A stretch of 64,000 nucleotides of DNA, taken from positions 71,666,501 to 71,730,500 of the forward strand of contig NC_134136.1 in the NCBI RefSeq assembly GCF_040939455.1, read 5' to 3'. Below are positions 10,771 to 23,100 of this stretch, in pieces. Origin of the DNA: Microcebus murinus (taxonomy: Eukaryota; Chordata; Mammalia; Primates; Cheirogaleidae). The position numbers and the translations under genes are program-made. The first letter of the stretch is position 1. Each line of letters starts with the position of its first letter. A model generated the notes under the pieces. The model did not search any database. It was not told where the DNA came from and saw nothing but the letters and a program-made list of their open reading frames with translations.

Positions 10771-11189
10771 AGAAGAGATGAAACTGAAAGAAAAGTCAGA
10801 GAGATTCTAAGCATGAGAAGCACTTGATCCACTTTGAAGATGCTGGAAGGGGATCAAAACCAAGACAAAGGTTGGCCTTTAGAATCTGAGAATAGCCTCT
10901 AGCCAATAGCCAGCATTAAACTGGAGAATCTCTGTTCCACTTGTACAACACAAAGAACTGGATTCTGCCAATACCCTTAAGGAACTTGAAAGCAGATTCT
11001 TCCACATAGGCACCAGTAAAGAACACAGATTTGTTGACACCTCTATTTTAGCTCAGTGAGACCCTAATCAAACTTCTGACCTACAGAACCATGAGACAAT
11101 ATATAAATGTTGTTTTAAACTGGTAAATGTATAGTAATTTGTTACAGCAATAATGGAAAACTTATAAAACTACTAGGGTTACTTTTCAC

Positions 11190-11290
11190 TAGATCATTAA
11201 CTTGCTATGTGACCTTGAACAAATCAATTTTCCTGGCTGGTCTTGCCTCAGTTTTCTCACCAATAAAACAAATGTGCTGGTCTATTAAGT
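11190..11290 (+). mobile_element. MIR SINE fragment
   Basis: Matches the MIR core: ACTTGCTATGTGACCTTGAAC followed by CTCAGTTTTCTCACCAATAAAAC. This is an ancient tRNA-derived SINE with no coding capacity. Confidence 0.8.
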
Positions 11291-11746
11291 GTACCCCAAT
11301 ACTGGTGTGGCATGAGCCAACAGTGAAAACCGATGCTACTTGCCATATATCTTATTGCTTAAAATGAATAAGTCAGTAAATTATAAAATGTTCTATCCTC
11401 CTACCTTGGTATACACACATTCACAAAATGAAAATTGAAATATATGTGAACAGCTATAATTTTTATATGACTGGAAGTCAGCAAAATAACAAAGACAACT
11501 AGTTTATTATTGTACTTATCTAGGTATTTTGTTAAATGTGCTGACAATGTTAAAATGAGGAATAAATTAAACATATAATTCATAAATTGTTATTTATTTC
11601 ATAATATTTATTTCTTTTGCCTTTATTTCAGTAAAATCATAAATCATGCTGTAACATATTTATTACATAATTTCTCTTCATTTGACAGTGTTATCAGTTT
11701 GGGCAACCTCTTTAGTAGTTTTTGTTCCTATATCATTTTTTATTAA

Positions 11747-12094
11747 CCACTTCGGTACCAGCGTCAACTATAGTCAATAGCCACAGGTGAACGCACACAG
11801 CGACTTTAGCCCACAGCCATGATATGACTTTTCTAATTTTTCATTTATCAAAATAAAATTGTGAACATTTAAAAACAATGTAATGAAAACATATATGTAT
11901 ATGTTACCTATTCTGATTTACATTACAAGTAAAGCTGCCTATAAAGTAAAACAAGCTTTCAGTGCTTTAAAGCTTTCCTCATCACACAAGAGCAAAACAG
12001 ATTCATCATCAATGCACACCACAAACTATCGTGCAGACTATGAGTGCTGGCTGTGGGCAAGGTTTCGTGGCCGGTGAGCACCATACCGAAGTGG
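11747..12094. mobile_element. Non-autonomous piggyBac-like element, 348 bp, TTAA-flanked
   Basis: Inverted ends CCACTTCGGTA (11747-11757) and TACCGAAGTGG (12084-12094) are perfect over 11 bp and are flanked on both sides by TTAA (11743-11746 and 12095-12098), the hallmark target of piggyBac transposases. A subterminal inverted pair GCCCACAGCCA (11809-11819) / TGGCTGTGGGC (12048-12058) is also present. There is no transposase frame, so mobility would depend on an enzyme supplied elsewhere. piggyBac families with recent activity are known from mouse lemur. Subfamily identity cannot be settled by eye. Confidence 0.82.
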
Positions 12095-12098
12095 TTAA

Positions 12099-14004
12099 TA
12101 TCAATTTGGAGAAATTCATGCTGATAAGGCAATAGTACATGGAATTAATTAATAATATTATGTAACCAATACTTAGGTTTGAAAATAAATCAAAATTGTA
12201 GCCTATGATGCCTAAATATTTTAATGATGTTGTACATGATAAATCATCATCACAGAGAAGCATAAAATATTTTACTTTAATTGTATACATTACTATCGCT
12301 TATATTGTTATTTTCATCAACTTTTAAAGCGGTATCTAGATCCAACTACTATTACTAAAGTTCTTCTTTCAAAATCTACAATGCTAGGATATATTTAAGA
12401 AACTAAAAAGGAAAAGTATATTTTCAGTTGATTCAGTTCTCTCGTAAGGTGAAATTACTTTTTGTCTATAATAGGCAGAAAATAATATATAGATAATTTA
12501 GTTTGGGGATTATTTTTACCTGAAGCTCCTGCATAGAATTGGAGAAGCTTTCATTTTCCTTGTGTTATGTTGGAAGGCTAATTGTGTTGTTTATTTTCCA
12601 TGCAGTTTCTTTCAATTAAAATATGTGTTTGAAAATATTTTTTCTAGTGTCAATCTTTCAAAAATGTATTTGAAAGCTGTTGCTAACATTAATAGTAGTC
12701 AATCTTTCATACCAAATAACCGAATAGCACAGATTCAAAAAAATTCATTTTCTGCAAAAGATACAACTTGCTCTTTATTTGAGAATCTTTTGTACATTCT
12801 AATGCATCTTGTACGATGTCTAAATTAAATCTAATTGCTCTAATGATATTTAGTCAGCATTCCCATTGTTCAAACATTTTTAAGGGCAAATCTAATGTAT
12901 ATTTTTGAAGATATTCCATTTGCAGACATATCCACAAATATATAACTTTTTACTGGTTCCAAAGAATGTCATCACTATCAATACAGTGAAGGTCATCTTT
13001 CTGAAGAACAAAATCAAAATATGTGTCATGTATGGCACAAATAATGCTTCTAGATTCTTGACCAAAATTCTCGCTTGCACATATTTTTCATTACCTTATT
13101 TCTTAGACTCATTTACATAAGCTTGTACTCCACAATATACAAACTGATGTCATATTAAATATTATTTTAAAATAAAACTTTTGATTATAGCAATCGATCT
13201 ATATCTATCGTGTTGTAACTATAAAAAATCAGTATCATTATTCTTTATAGTTGATTATGGTTATAAGTATAGTCATACTTTATATCTAGACATACATAAA
13301 TACGAATTTAAGAAATAAGAATTTTTAATATTGAAAAATAATTCCTCAGCTGCCATGGGCAAAAGTTGCAAATATCATACCATTTCATGAGTGCCACCTT
13401 AGAATGGTACTCCAAAGGGGAGCAAGAGAATGAATGCTTGCCGCTGCTGAAAAATGTTACTGCTCATGAAAGAATTACTACATTCATTCTATCTGAGAAG
13501 AAGGATATGAACAGTTAACTAATTTTCTTTTTTTTTTCAACTATGTGCTTTCACAGGTCAAATCCCACCCCCACCCCTCTGCAGTCTGAAGCAAGGTCTG
13601 TCTCCAGTGTTATCAAAGCCATAACAAACAAACTTTCCTGGCATTGAAACATAGTCACCTTTTGTTATAAGGACAAGACATATGAAGAAATCTTTCTCTG
13701 AAACCTAAGCAGTGTTGGTCATATAAATGGTGCTCAGGTGTCGATGTCTAAGGTACTGGATCTACTACTTGTCCTGACTAAGAATACTGGTTGCAATACC
13801 CTGGGGAACTTTGTGATAATGTACTTAACAATAATTATTTAATCTGTGTTTTACATATGCTATAAATAATTTATTTTTATTTTTGTAAAATACATAAAAC
13901 AATTTTGTGAAAAATAATATCCTTTCCCCTATGATTGAATTAAGTTAAAACAGAATAAAAACCTGAATAGAACATTACAAACCACCTACTTTATTCTCTT
14001 TATT
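12099..14004. other. AT-rich intergenic DNA, nothing recognised
   Basis: Open frames such as 12562-12828 are AT-rich, lack any recognisable domain, and look like chance. A T-rich/C-rich patch near 13520-13580 is low complexity. I see no gene. Confidence 0.5.
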
Positions 14005-14009
14005 CTTAC

Positions 14010-14125
14010 TATTAGAGAACTGCATCCCAGAGAAGGGAAGTCACTTGCCCAAGTCATCAGTCCTCTAAATCAAGAAAACAGGACTAGACCTTTGGCTACC
14101 TGACTTCTGGGATCATTATCAATGT
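14010..14125 (-). mobile_element. MIR SINE fragment (reverse)
   Basis: Reads as the reverse complement of MIR: CCCAGAGAAGGGAAGTCACT, then TTGCCCAAGTCATCAG, then ACAGGACTAGACCTTTGGCT. Ancient and degraded. Confidence 0.7.
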
Positions 14126-15434
14126 ATGTTGATTGCAGATATATTAGGCTTGTGAAATTAAGGGGAACCTTTAGCAAAATGCTGGGATTTATGTAAAATT
14201 ATAGGTATAAGTACTTGAAGTGAAAGACTTTTCTATAATTTAACTGTCCTAATTTCTCAATTTTTCTTCCTCTAAATATGTTCTTAATATAATCTGAGGA
14301 CACAGTGTACCACAGGGATGGATTTTATAAAATTTCTTAATAAACGAATGAGAGTAGACCCCAGTAAAACACAAAGTGAAGTGAAATTATAAAATAGCTT
14401 CAAATGCTGAAAAGTGCTTGGATAAAAGAGAAAATTTAGAGTTGAGATTTTTTATAAAATTTCAATTAAGTTTGACAGATGTTTTATTACCAGATTTCAT
14501 AAATTGTATTAATACATTGTAAAATGATAATCATTTTACAAATATAAAAGATTCCTATAATTTAGGTAATAAGATCCTCATATAAAATCTAAAAATTTTA
14601 ATGTCATAATTTCCTCACTTTTGCAGTGACTTTCATGTAAAATGTTAAGAAAAATATATATATAACTAAAACATGGGAAAATAAGACAATTTAAAAGTGA
14701 TTAATAACCAAATTACATAATAACTGTGCGGGGGGAGTCTAACTTCTCTGTACTTAATGTAATTTGAGCTCATAATTATTGGATCACAAAGGTTTTCCAA
14801 GGTAAAAAGTAATTATACATAATAGTTACAAAAATCACATTTAAGCTCAGGTTTAAGTGAATGCTTAATGGAAAAATATCAGCAGCATAGACTGATGATT
14901 GGATGGAGATTATTAAACTAAATACATAAGAATTTACAGTTGAGATGACAAATCATTGCAGCAGAATCATAGAGCTTTAGATATAGAAATACCATTAGAA
15001 AGCCTAATTTTAAAGAACCAGAACAGAATGGGAAAATTACTCATCTAAGGTCAAGCATAAAAACACAGAGAAAACATTATTAAATTATCAAATTAAGGAG
15101 AACAGGAGAGAAATTTTAAAAATCAATAATTTAAATAAGCAGATATTCACACAGGCTCAAAATAACACCCCGCATATTACTTATTATTCATGAAAGAACA
15201 AAGTAACTTTATAATAGAAAAATATGGCATACAGTATTTTAATCAAAAGATAACACTTACCATTACCAATAATGACAAACTGACATTATGTGTCTTCTGA
15301 TGGAGTACAATGTGAAAAACACAACATCATTTAGGTAGTATTCTTCCCAAAAATCTTTGAACTGAAGCTAGTAAGGCAAAATTAATCAGACACTCACATT
15401 TTAGGATATCCTACATCAACTAACATAGACTCTA
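14126..15434. other. AT-rich intergenic DNA, nothing recognised
   Basis: No gene, RNA or clear repeat that I can support. Confidence 0.5.
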
Positions 15435-15660
15435 AACAAATGTTCTATGTTACCACTTGTAAACGGAAGCTAAATGAGAGAGATATATGATCATAAAATG
15501 GTGAAACAGACATTAAAAACTAAGAAGAGGGGAAGGTGGCAGGGGGATGAGGGATAAAAATTACCTATCAGGTAGTGTGTACACTATTCTGGTAACAGGT
15601 GCACTGAAAGTCCTGACTTTGGCATGATATAATTCATTCACATAGCAAAAATAAAACAAA
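15435..15660 (+). mobile_element. Old L1 (L1MA-like) 3'UTR fragment
   Basis: The series TGTTACCACTTGTAAACGGA, AGCTAAATGAGAGAGATATA, a GGTGGCAGGGGGATGAGGG run, GGTAACAGGTGCACTGAAAG and an A-rich end follows the 3' end of ancient primate/mammalian L1s. It is non-coding. Confidence 0.75.
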
Positions 15661-16944
15661 CAAACACTTGCACCTCATAGATTTTTAATGGAACAAATAA
15701 ATAAAAATAAATATAGCAAAGGGTGTGTGAGTTTACAGGGAATGATCTAGCCCAAAGGAGACCAAAAAATATGACAACTAAATGTCATGCTGATCTCAGG
15801 TCAGATTGCGAATTAGAAAAATAAACAAAGATATATAAATGACACTATTGGTATAATTGAGAAAATTTGAATATAGAATACATTTTGGATAATAATCCTG
15901 TCAATGTTAAATTTCTTGGGTGTTATAATGGCAATATAGTAATATACAAAATTGCCATGATACCCGATGATGTATTTAGAGTTTAAGAGAGAGAAAAAAG
16001 AGAGAGATCACTTAAATGTGATAAGATTTTAACAATTGAATAATTTAAATGAAGATTATCCAGATGTTCATTGTGCGATTCTTGCAATTTTTGTAATGAA
16101 AACATTAAAACAAAGCAACAACAACTCCTTTTGTACCAATATAGAACAATGTATGTGCTTAAGATTGTGACCCCAAATTGGCATAAAACTAACTTTACAT
16201 ATTATTAAACTGCTTTGTGTCAACTGTGTATATCCCTTGCTTAATAAAAGGCATGTGTGCTTCTTAAAAAAGTGAGAAACATTCATAAATGAAAAAAATA
16301 ACATAAATCTCATTCAATCCATATATGATACCATAATTGTCAAGTGCACCAAAATCAAATCCTCATTTTATGGTATTATCTGAATTACCAAAGAAGAATA
16401 GGAACATAAATGGATCACTGTAGATGGCTTTAAATACCCAGTTAACAATAATTTGAGATTCATTTTTGAGCATGAAATGCATCATGTTAAAGCCATTATT
16501 TCAATATGTTCTTAAAACTGCTCCTAATCAAGAAGCATAGCTTTGGCCTTATATAAATTTATGTTTCCTTTTCAATTTGCTTAGGTAACCAACTATAGTT
16601 CTAGTTTTTGCTCCCCCCTCCACCGCCACCATTACTCTGGGTTCCAAGAAATCAAAGAGCAGGCATTTTCTCATGTTTAATTAGCAGGGCAATAATGACC
16701 ACCATGACTATGGTCCTCAACACACAAAATAAGCCCTACTCCTGATATTAAGTTGAAATCACCACCCCCACAAAAAAAGGGATCCTTGCTCTTAGTTCAA
16801 ACTTTCATATTTCAGCTAATGAATTAACATTTAAAACAATGGCATGATGGTAACACCATCCAGTAAACAACTCACCTTGGTCATTGTAACCATTTTGGCC
16901 TCTTCTTAACAATTTTGGAATTTTTTTCTTTTCGTTTCCTTTCA
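15661..16944. other. Ancient intergenic DNA with possible LINE remnant
   Basis: A stretch at about 15765-15980 (TATGACAACTAAATG..., ATTGAGAAAATTTGAATATAG..., TCAATGTTAAATTTCTTGGG) resembles a widespread ancient L1M-type 3' sequence. The rest, to 16944, shows nothing I can name. Confidence 0.4.
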
Positions 16945-17142
16945 ATTTATTTTTAATTTTTTTTATTTCAGCATATTATAGATGTACAAACGTTAAGGTT
17001 ATGTACATTACCCTTCCCTCCCCTCCCCCCTTGAGTCAGAGCCCCAAGCATGTCCATCACCCAGACGGTGCACATTGCATTTACCACATATGTAAATGCC
17101 CATCCCCTCCCACTTACCTTACATCCTGACATATGATAAATT
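16945..17142 (-). mobile_element. L1 3'UTR tail (minus), truncated
   Basis: T-rich start then TTTCAGCATATTATAGATGTAC and CCCCTTGAGTCAGAGCCCCAAG, the reverse complement of the young-type L1 3'UTR end. It stops about 180 bp in, so only the tail inserted. It abuts the next minus-strand L1 tail. Confidence 0.85.
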
Positions 17143-17335
17143 GTTTTGTTTTGTTTCGTTTTGTTAACATTTTGGTTACATTTTATATCTTTGCCTCTCC
17201 CTAGCAAGGGTTAGAGGTATGCCCTTCCCCTCCACAATGCTCACCACATCCCTCAAATGTGGGACTACCCCTCACCCCTGAATCCCTGGTGAACACCGCC
17301 ACCCTTTGAACACCATAATGTTAATGGAATTTATT
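17143..17335 (-). mobile_element. Older L1 3'UTR tail (minus)
   Basis: A TTGTTTTGTTTTG-type reversed poly(A) is followed by AACATTTTGGTTACATTTTA, TAGAGGTATGCCCTTCCCCT and CACCATAATGTTAATGG. It matches the older 3'UTR type also seen at 40505-40947, and is a different subfamily from the tail that precedes it. Confidence 0.8.
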
Positions 17336-17365
17336 TTAAAATATAAATGTATTCTTATACTATTA

Positions 17366-19260
17366 TAAGTAGAAGCAAAAACAAAACAGATGATTCTCTC
17401 GATCATTCCACAAAATTGAACACCTTTCATGATAAGAACACTTAACAAAATAGGTATAGAAAGGACTTACCTAAAAATGATACAAACCATGTATGACAAA
17501 CCCACAGCCAACATCATACTGAATGGGGAAAAATGGAAAGCATTCCCACGTAAAACTAGAGACAAGGTTGCCGTCTATCACCACTTCTATTCAACATAGT
17601 GCTGGAAGACTTAGCCAGAACAATCAGACAAGAGAAAGAAGACAAGGGCAGCGAAATGGGGGCAGAAGAGCTCAAATTATCCCTCTTTGCTGACACTATA
17701 ATCTTATATCCCAAAGATGCTGCCTAGAGACTACTGGAATTAATAAATAAATTCAGCAACGTCTCAGGTTACAAAATCAATGTACAGAAATCAGTGGCAT
17801 TCCTATAAACTAACAGCAGTCAAACTGATAACCAAATCAAAGACTCAGTACCCTTCACAATAGCAAAAAAGAAAATAAAATATCTAGGAATACATTTAAC
17901 TAAGGAGGTAAAAGGCCTCTACAGGGAGAATTATGAAGCACTGAGGAAGGAAATAGCAGAGGACATAAACACGTGGAAGACCATACCATGCTCGTGGGTC
18001 AGCAAAATCAACATTGTTAAAATGTCTACACTACCCAAAGGGACCAACACATTCAATGGAATCCATACTGAAATACCAACATCATTTTCCACAGATTTAG
18101 AAAAAAATAATTCTATGCTTCGTATGGGACCAAAGAAGACCACGTATAACAACAGCAATCTTATGCAAAAAGAACAAATTGGGAGGCATCGATTTACCAG
18201 ACTTCAAGCTATACTACAAGGCTATAGTAATTAAAACAACATTTGAATAGCACAAGAACAGAGATGTAGACAAAGGGAACAGAACTGAGAACTGAGATAC
18301 AAAACCATCTCATATAGTTATCTAACCTTTGACAAGTAGACAAAAACATACACAGGGGAAAAGAACCCTTATTCAACAAATGGTGCTGGGAAAATTAAAT
18401 AGCCACATGTAGATGACTGAAATAGGATCAGCACCTGTCACCTCTCACAAAAGTCAACTCATGGTAGATAACAGACTTAAACGTAAGGCGTGAAACTATA
18501 AGAATTCTAGAAGAAAATATTGGAAAAACTCTTCTAGACATTGGCCTAGGCAAAGAATTTATGAAGAAGAAACCAAAGGCAATCACAGCAACAACAAAAA
18601 TAAATAAATGGGACCTGATCAAATTAAAAAGCTTCTGCACAATGAAGGAAACTATCACAAGAGGAAACAGGATGGAGGGGAGGGTAGAATGTGCATCTTT
18701 AACAACAGCCTGAGAAAGTTTCAGCTAGGAACAAACTAACTAAGATCTCCTGCAACTCTAGTTTTTCTCAGTGTGGTCACTGGAAGGCCAGTTTTGCAGC
18801 CCAGTGCTTCTGCCCTGACTCATAGTATGCAATGTGCTATGTTTTCCCAGCCTAAAGAATGGGAAAATATTTGCATGTTAAACATCTGATAAAGGTCTGA
18901 TAACTAGAATATATTTATAACACAGGAAAATACTCAAGAAAAAATTAAACAACCCTATCAAAAAAGTGGGCAAAGGACATGAACAGAAACTTTCCAAAGA
19001 ATACAAATTAATGAACAACAAACATATGAAAAAATGCTCAACATCTCTAATCATCATGGAAATGCAAATCAAAACCACATGAAATATCACTTATCTCCAG
19101 TGAGAATGGCCTTTAAGAAAAAGTCCAAAATCAATAAATGTTGGGGGGATGTGGAGAGATAGGAACACTTATACACTGTTTGTGGGACTGCAAACTATCA
19201 CAACCTCTATGGAAATAATATGGAGAGCCCTCAAAGAACTATGGGTAGAACTACATTTTA
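17366..19260 (+). mobile_element. Decayed L1 ORF2 fragment (L1-G), upstream part
   Basis: Follows L1 ORF2 from the RT domain (the region coding the NxILNGEK and [12 protein letters not shown] blocks, near 17500-17610) to the C-terminal region coding WKxxxW near 19200. It has many frameshifts and stops, a short deletion near 17400, and an unrelated 180-bp block at 18672-18852. The FADD catalytic segment is altered (TTTGCTGACACT near 17690). It ends abruptly at a GTAGAACTAC string, exactly where another L1 piece resumes at 26566. Confidence 0.85.
18672..18852. other. Unidentified 181-bp block inside L1-G
   Basis: L1 ORF2 is colinear on both sides (AACAGG before, CCTAAAGAATGGG after). The block itself is not L1 and has no A-tail or obvious TSD. 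Short motifs (GTGCATCTTTAACAA, TCTCAGTGTGGTCACTGGA) faintly recall MER5/hAT sequences, but this is not secure. Confidence 0.6.
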
Positions 19261-19939
19261 TTTGTTTTGTGGTCAGATATCCAATATCTATTTTATATGA
19301 AAAAGCTAGCTATAAAAGCTACTCCATCTTATGTAAAAGAGAGGGTTAAATTAGAATACATATATATGCATACATAGTATGTACATGCATATTCACATAT
19401 GCATATGTATATAAGGAAATATTGGATGGATCTATAAGAAACTAATAACAGGGATTACCAATGCATAATCATGAGAAAGAACTGGGCAAATGGGTAACAG
19501 TGGAAATAAGAGAAAATTATAAAATTATAAAAATTATAACTATATGCATATAGTTTTATTGAACATATGATTACATTGCCTATTAAGTATTAAATAAAAG
19601 CAATATGCATCAAAACTCATTTTTGACTGATTATTTTATATATTATCTTACTGAGATTTCTAATAATAAACATCAGACTTATATTAGACTTCTCAGTAAT
19701 AATGAATCAAATAATGGCAACTTCTGTACTATTTTGATGAACAATCATTGATTCAAAAATATTTGCTGATTCAAATGTTTTCATACATGTAATGGCAACA
19801 AAAATCAAATATTCATAGGTATTCAAAGGCTTAAAAATATGATCTCTGAAAAAACAAAAATAGTTGTTAACTATGTCCAAGAGATAAAGCAAAATAAGAA
19901 TTCAACAAGTGAGAAGACTTAATATAGATGTAATTATTT
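19261..19939. other. AT-rich DNA with alternating TATG tract and ancient LINE-like remnant
   Basis: 19360-19420 is a TATA/TGCATA alternating purine-pyrimidine tract. 19420-19610 (ATCTATAAGAAACTAATAAC, AGAACTGGGCAAATGGG) resembles an old repeat often found at ancient L1 3' ends. Nothing coding seen. Confidence 0.4.
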
Positions 19940-20158
19940 ATTTTTTATTTCAGCATATTATTGGGGTACAAATATTTAGGTTATGTGTGTTGTCTTCCCC
20001 CCTTCCCCCTTAGCATCAGAGCTTCAAGCATGTACATCTCCCAGATGGTGCACATCACACTCATTATGTATGTATATACTCATCCCTTCCTCCCCATCCC
20101 AGATCCCCAATGCCTGATCAATGTTATTCCTATATGTCCACTAAGGTGTTGATCTGTT

Positions 20159-23100
20159 AATACCAATTTGCTGGTGAGTACATGTGGTGCTTATTTTTCC
20201 ATTATTGGGATACTTCACTTAATAGAATGGGTTCCAGCTCTAGCCAGGAAAATGCAAGAGGTGCTATATCACCGTTGTTTCTTATGGATGAATAGTACTT
20301 CATGGTATACATATTCCACATTTTATTAATCCACTCATGATTTGATGGGCACTTGGGTTCTTTCTGCATCTTTGCAATTGTGAATTGTGCTGCTATAAAC
20401 AATCGAATGCAGATGTCTTTTTTATAGAGTGTCTTTTGTACTGTTGAATAGATGCCCAGTAATGGGATTGCTGGATCAAATGGTCGATCTACTTGTATCG
20501 CTTTAAGGTACCTCCATATTGCTTTCCATAGATGTTTATCAATTTTACAGTCCCAAGAGCAGTGAAGGAGTGTCCCTATCTAGATTTATTGTTTCGGGAC
20601 ATTTTATTAAAGGCCATTCTCACTGGAGATAAGTGATACCTCATTGTGGTTTTGATTTGCATTTCCCTGATTATTATTATCATCATATGTTTATTGTCCA
20701 TTATTCTGTCTTTTGAAAAGTTTCTGTTCATGTCCTTTGCCCACTTTTTCAATGGGTTGTTTGATTTTCCCTTGCTAATTTTTCTGAATTCTAGATAGCT
20801 CTAGTTATCAGCCCTATATCGAATGTGTACCATGCGAAAATTTTCTCCCATTCTGTGGTTCATCTGTTTGCTCTCTTGACAGTTTCTTTGGCTGTGCAGA
20901 AGCTTTTTAATTTGATCAGGTCCCATTTATTTATTTTTGTTGATGCTGTGATTGACCTTGGGGTCTTCTTCCTAAATTCTTTCCCTAGGTCAATGTCTAG
21001 AAGAGTATTTCCAACGTTTTCCTCTTGAATTCTAATAGTTTCACACCTTAGGTTAAAGTCTGTTACCTAGCATGAGTTGATTTTTGTGACAGATAAAAGG
21101 TATTGATCAACTTTCAGTCTTTTACATGTGGCTATTCAGTTTTCCCAGCACTATTTATTGAATAAGGATTATTTCCCCCCGTGTATGTTTTTGTCTCCTT
21201 TGTAAAAGACTAGATGGTTATATGAGGATGGTTTTATACCTGGGTTCTCTGTTCTGTCCCACTGGCCAATGTCCCTGTTCTTGTGCCAGTGTTAAGCTCT
21301 TTTAATTACTCTAGCCTTGTGGTATAGTTTGAAGTCTGGTAAATTAATACCTTCCATTTTGTTTTTATTGCCTAGGATTGCTTTTGCTATACGAGGTCTA
21401 CTCTGGTCCCATACAAAGTGTAAAATTATTTTTTCAATATCTGTGAAAAATTATGATGGTATTTTAATAGGGATTGTGTTGACTCTGTAGATCAATTTGG
21501 GTAGTTTAGAAATTTTAACAATGTTGATTCTGCTGATCCACGAGCATGGTATGGTCTTCCACCTGTTTATGTCTTCTGCTATTTTCTTCCTGATGGTTTC
21601 ATAGTTCTCCCTGTAGTGGTCTTTAACATCCTTAGTTAAATATATTCTTAGGTACTTTGTTTTCTTTTTTGCTATTTTGAAGAGAATTGATTCTTTGATT
21701 TGGTTCTCACTTTGACTGTTATTGACGTATATGAATGGCTCTGATTTCTGTGTATTGATTTGTATCCTGAGACTTTTAAATGAATCCTGAATTCATTTAT
21801 CAATTCAAGGAGTCTCTTGGTTGAATCTTTGGGGTTTTCTAGATATAATATCTTGTCATCAAAGAGTGAGATTTTGATCTCTTTTGTCCCCATTTGGATG
21901 CCCTTAATTCTGCTTTCTTGTCTGATTGCAATAGCAAGGACTTCCAGCACTATGTTGAATAGAAGTGGAGATAATGGGCAACCTTGCCTGCTTCCAGGTC
22001 TAAGTGGGAATGCTTTCAATTTTTCCCCATTCAGTATGATGTTCGCTGTCGGTTTGTCATGTACGGCTTGTATCATTTTTAGGTAAACCCTGTCTATGCC
22101 TATTTAGTTGAGCGTTCTTATCATAAAGAGGTGTTGAATTTTGTCAAATGCTTCTTCTGCGTGTATTGAAAGGATCATACAGTCTTTGTTTTTGCTTCTG
22201 TTCATGTGGTGAATTACATTTATTGATTTGTGTATGTTGAATCATCCCTGCATCTCTGGGATGAAGCCAAATTTGTTGTGATAGATCATTTTCTTGATAA
22301 GTGCCTGGATTCAGTTAGCTTGAATTTTGTCCAGAATATTTGCATCTATATTCATAAGGGATATTGGTCTGTAGTTTTCTTTTACTGTTGCATCCTTTCC
22401 TGGTTTTGGAATCAGGGCTATGTTGGCTTCATAAAATGTGTTGGGATGTTTCCATCCTTCTCAATGTTCTGGGATAATTTCTGTAGGTAGGCACCAGATC
22501 TTCTTTGAAGGTGTGGTAAAAGTCAGGTGTGAAAAAATCTGGTCCTGGGCTTTTCCTTTTAGGAAGGTTTTTTATTGCTGTTTCCATTTAAGTACTTGAT
22601 ATTGGCCTGCTCAGGAATTCTATTTCTTCCTGGTTGAGCCTAGTGATGCTGTGTGTTTCTAAGAAATTGCCCATTTCCTCCACATTTTCCAGTTTGTGTG
22701 CATAGAGGTTTTTGTAGTATTCATAAATTATATTTTATATCTCCGTGGCATCAGTCATGATTTCTCCTTTATTGTTCATGATGGAGCTTTATGGAGATTT
22801 TTCTTTTCTGCTTTTCATTATTCTATCAATAGGCATGTCAATTTTGATTATTTTTTCAAAGAACCAATTTTTTTGTTTTATTAATATTCTGTATAGTTTC
22901 CCTGTTGTCAATTTCATTTAGTTCTAATTTGATCTTATTTACATCACTTCTTCTGCTGGGTTTGAGGTCAGTCTGTTCTTCTTTTTCCAGCTCTTTGATT
23001 CATTAGGTTGTTTATTTGTGATCTTTTTGACTTTTGGATATAGGCATTTATGAAAATAAACTTTCCTTTCAGGATTGCTTTAATTGTGTCCTGTAGATTT

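Larger units (their letters stand above)
9467..11168 (+). mobile_element. MLT1-like LTR (ERVL-MaLR), split by L1-C
   Basis: The left part (9467-9637) and the right part (10771-11168) together read like an MLT1 LTR: TAATCTAGAACCTGTAAATAT, a TTTGCAGATATAAGTAAG segment and ATTATCCTAGATTAT on the left. On the right are GAAGATGCTGGAAGG, TAGCTCAGTGAGACCC, CTTCTGACCTACAGAACC and the terminal TAATTTGTTACAGCAATAAT block. It is a non-coding relic of a mammalian LTR retrotransposon. The insertion of L1-C explains the gap exactly. Confidence 0.78.

Noticed and set aside
12562..13120. Open frames of 62-88 codons in AT-rich DNA
   Set aside because: No domain, no homologous copy in the window, composition like the flank, and overlapping frames on both strands.
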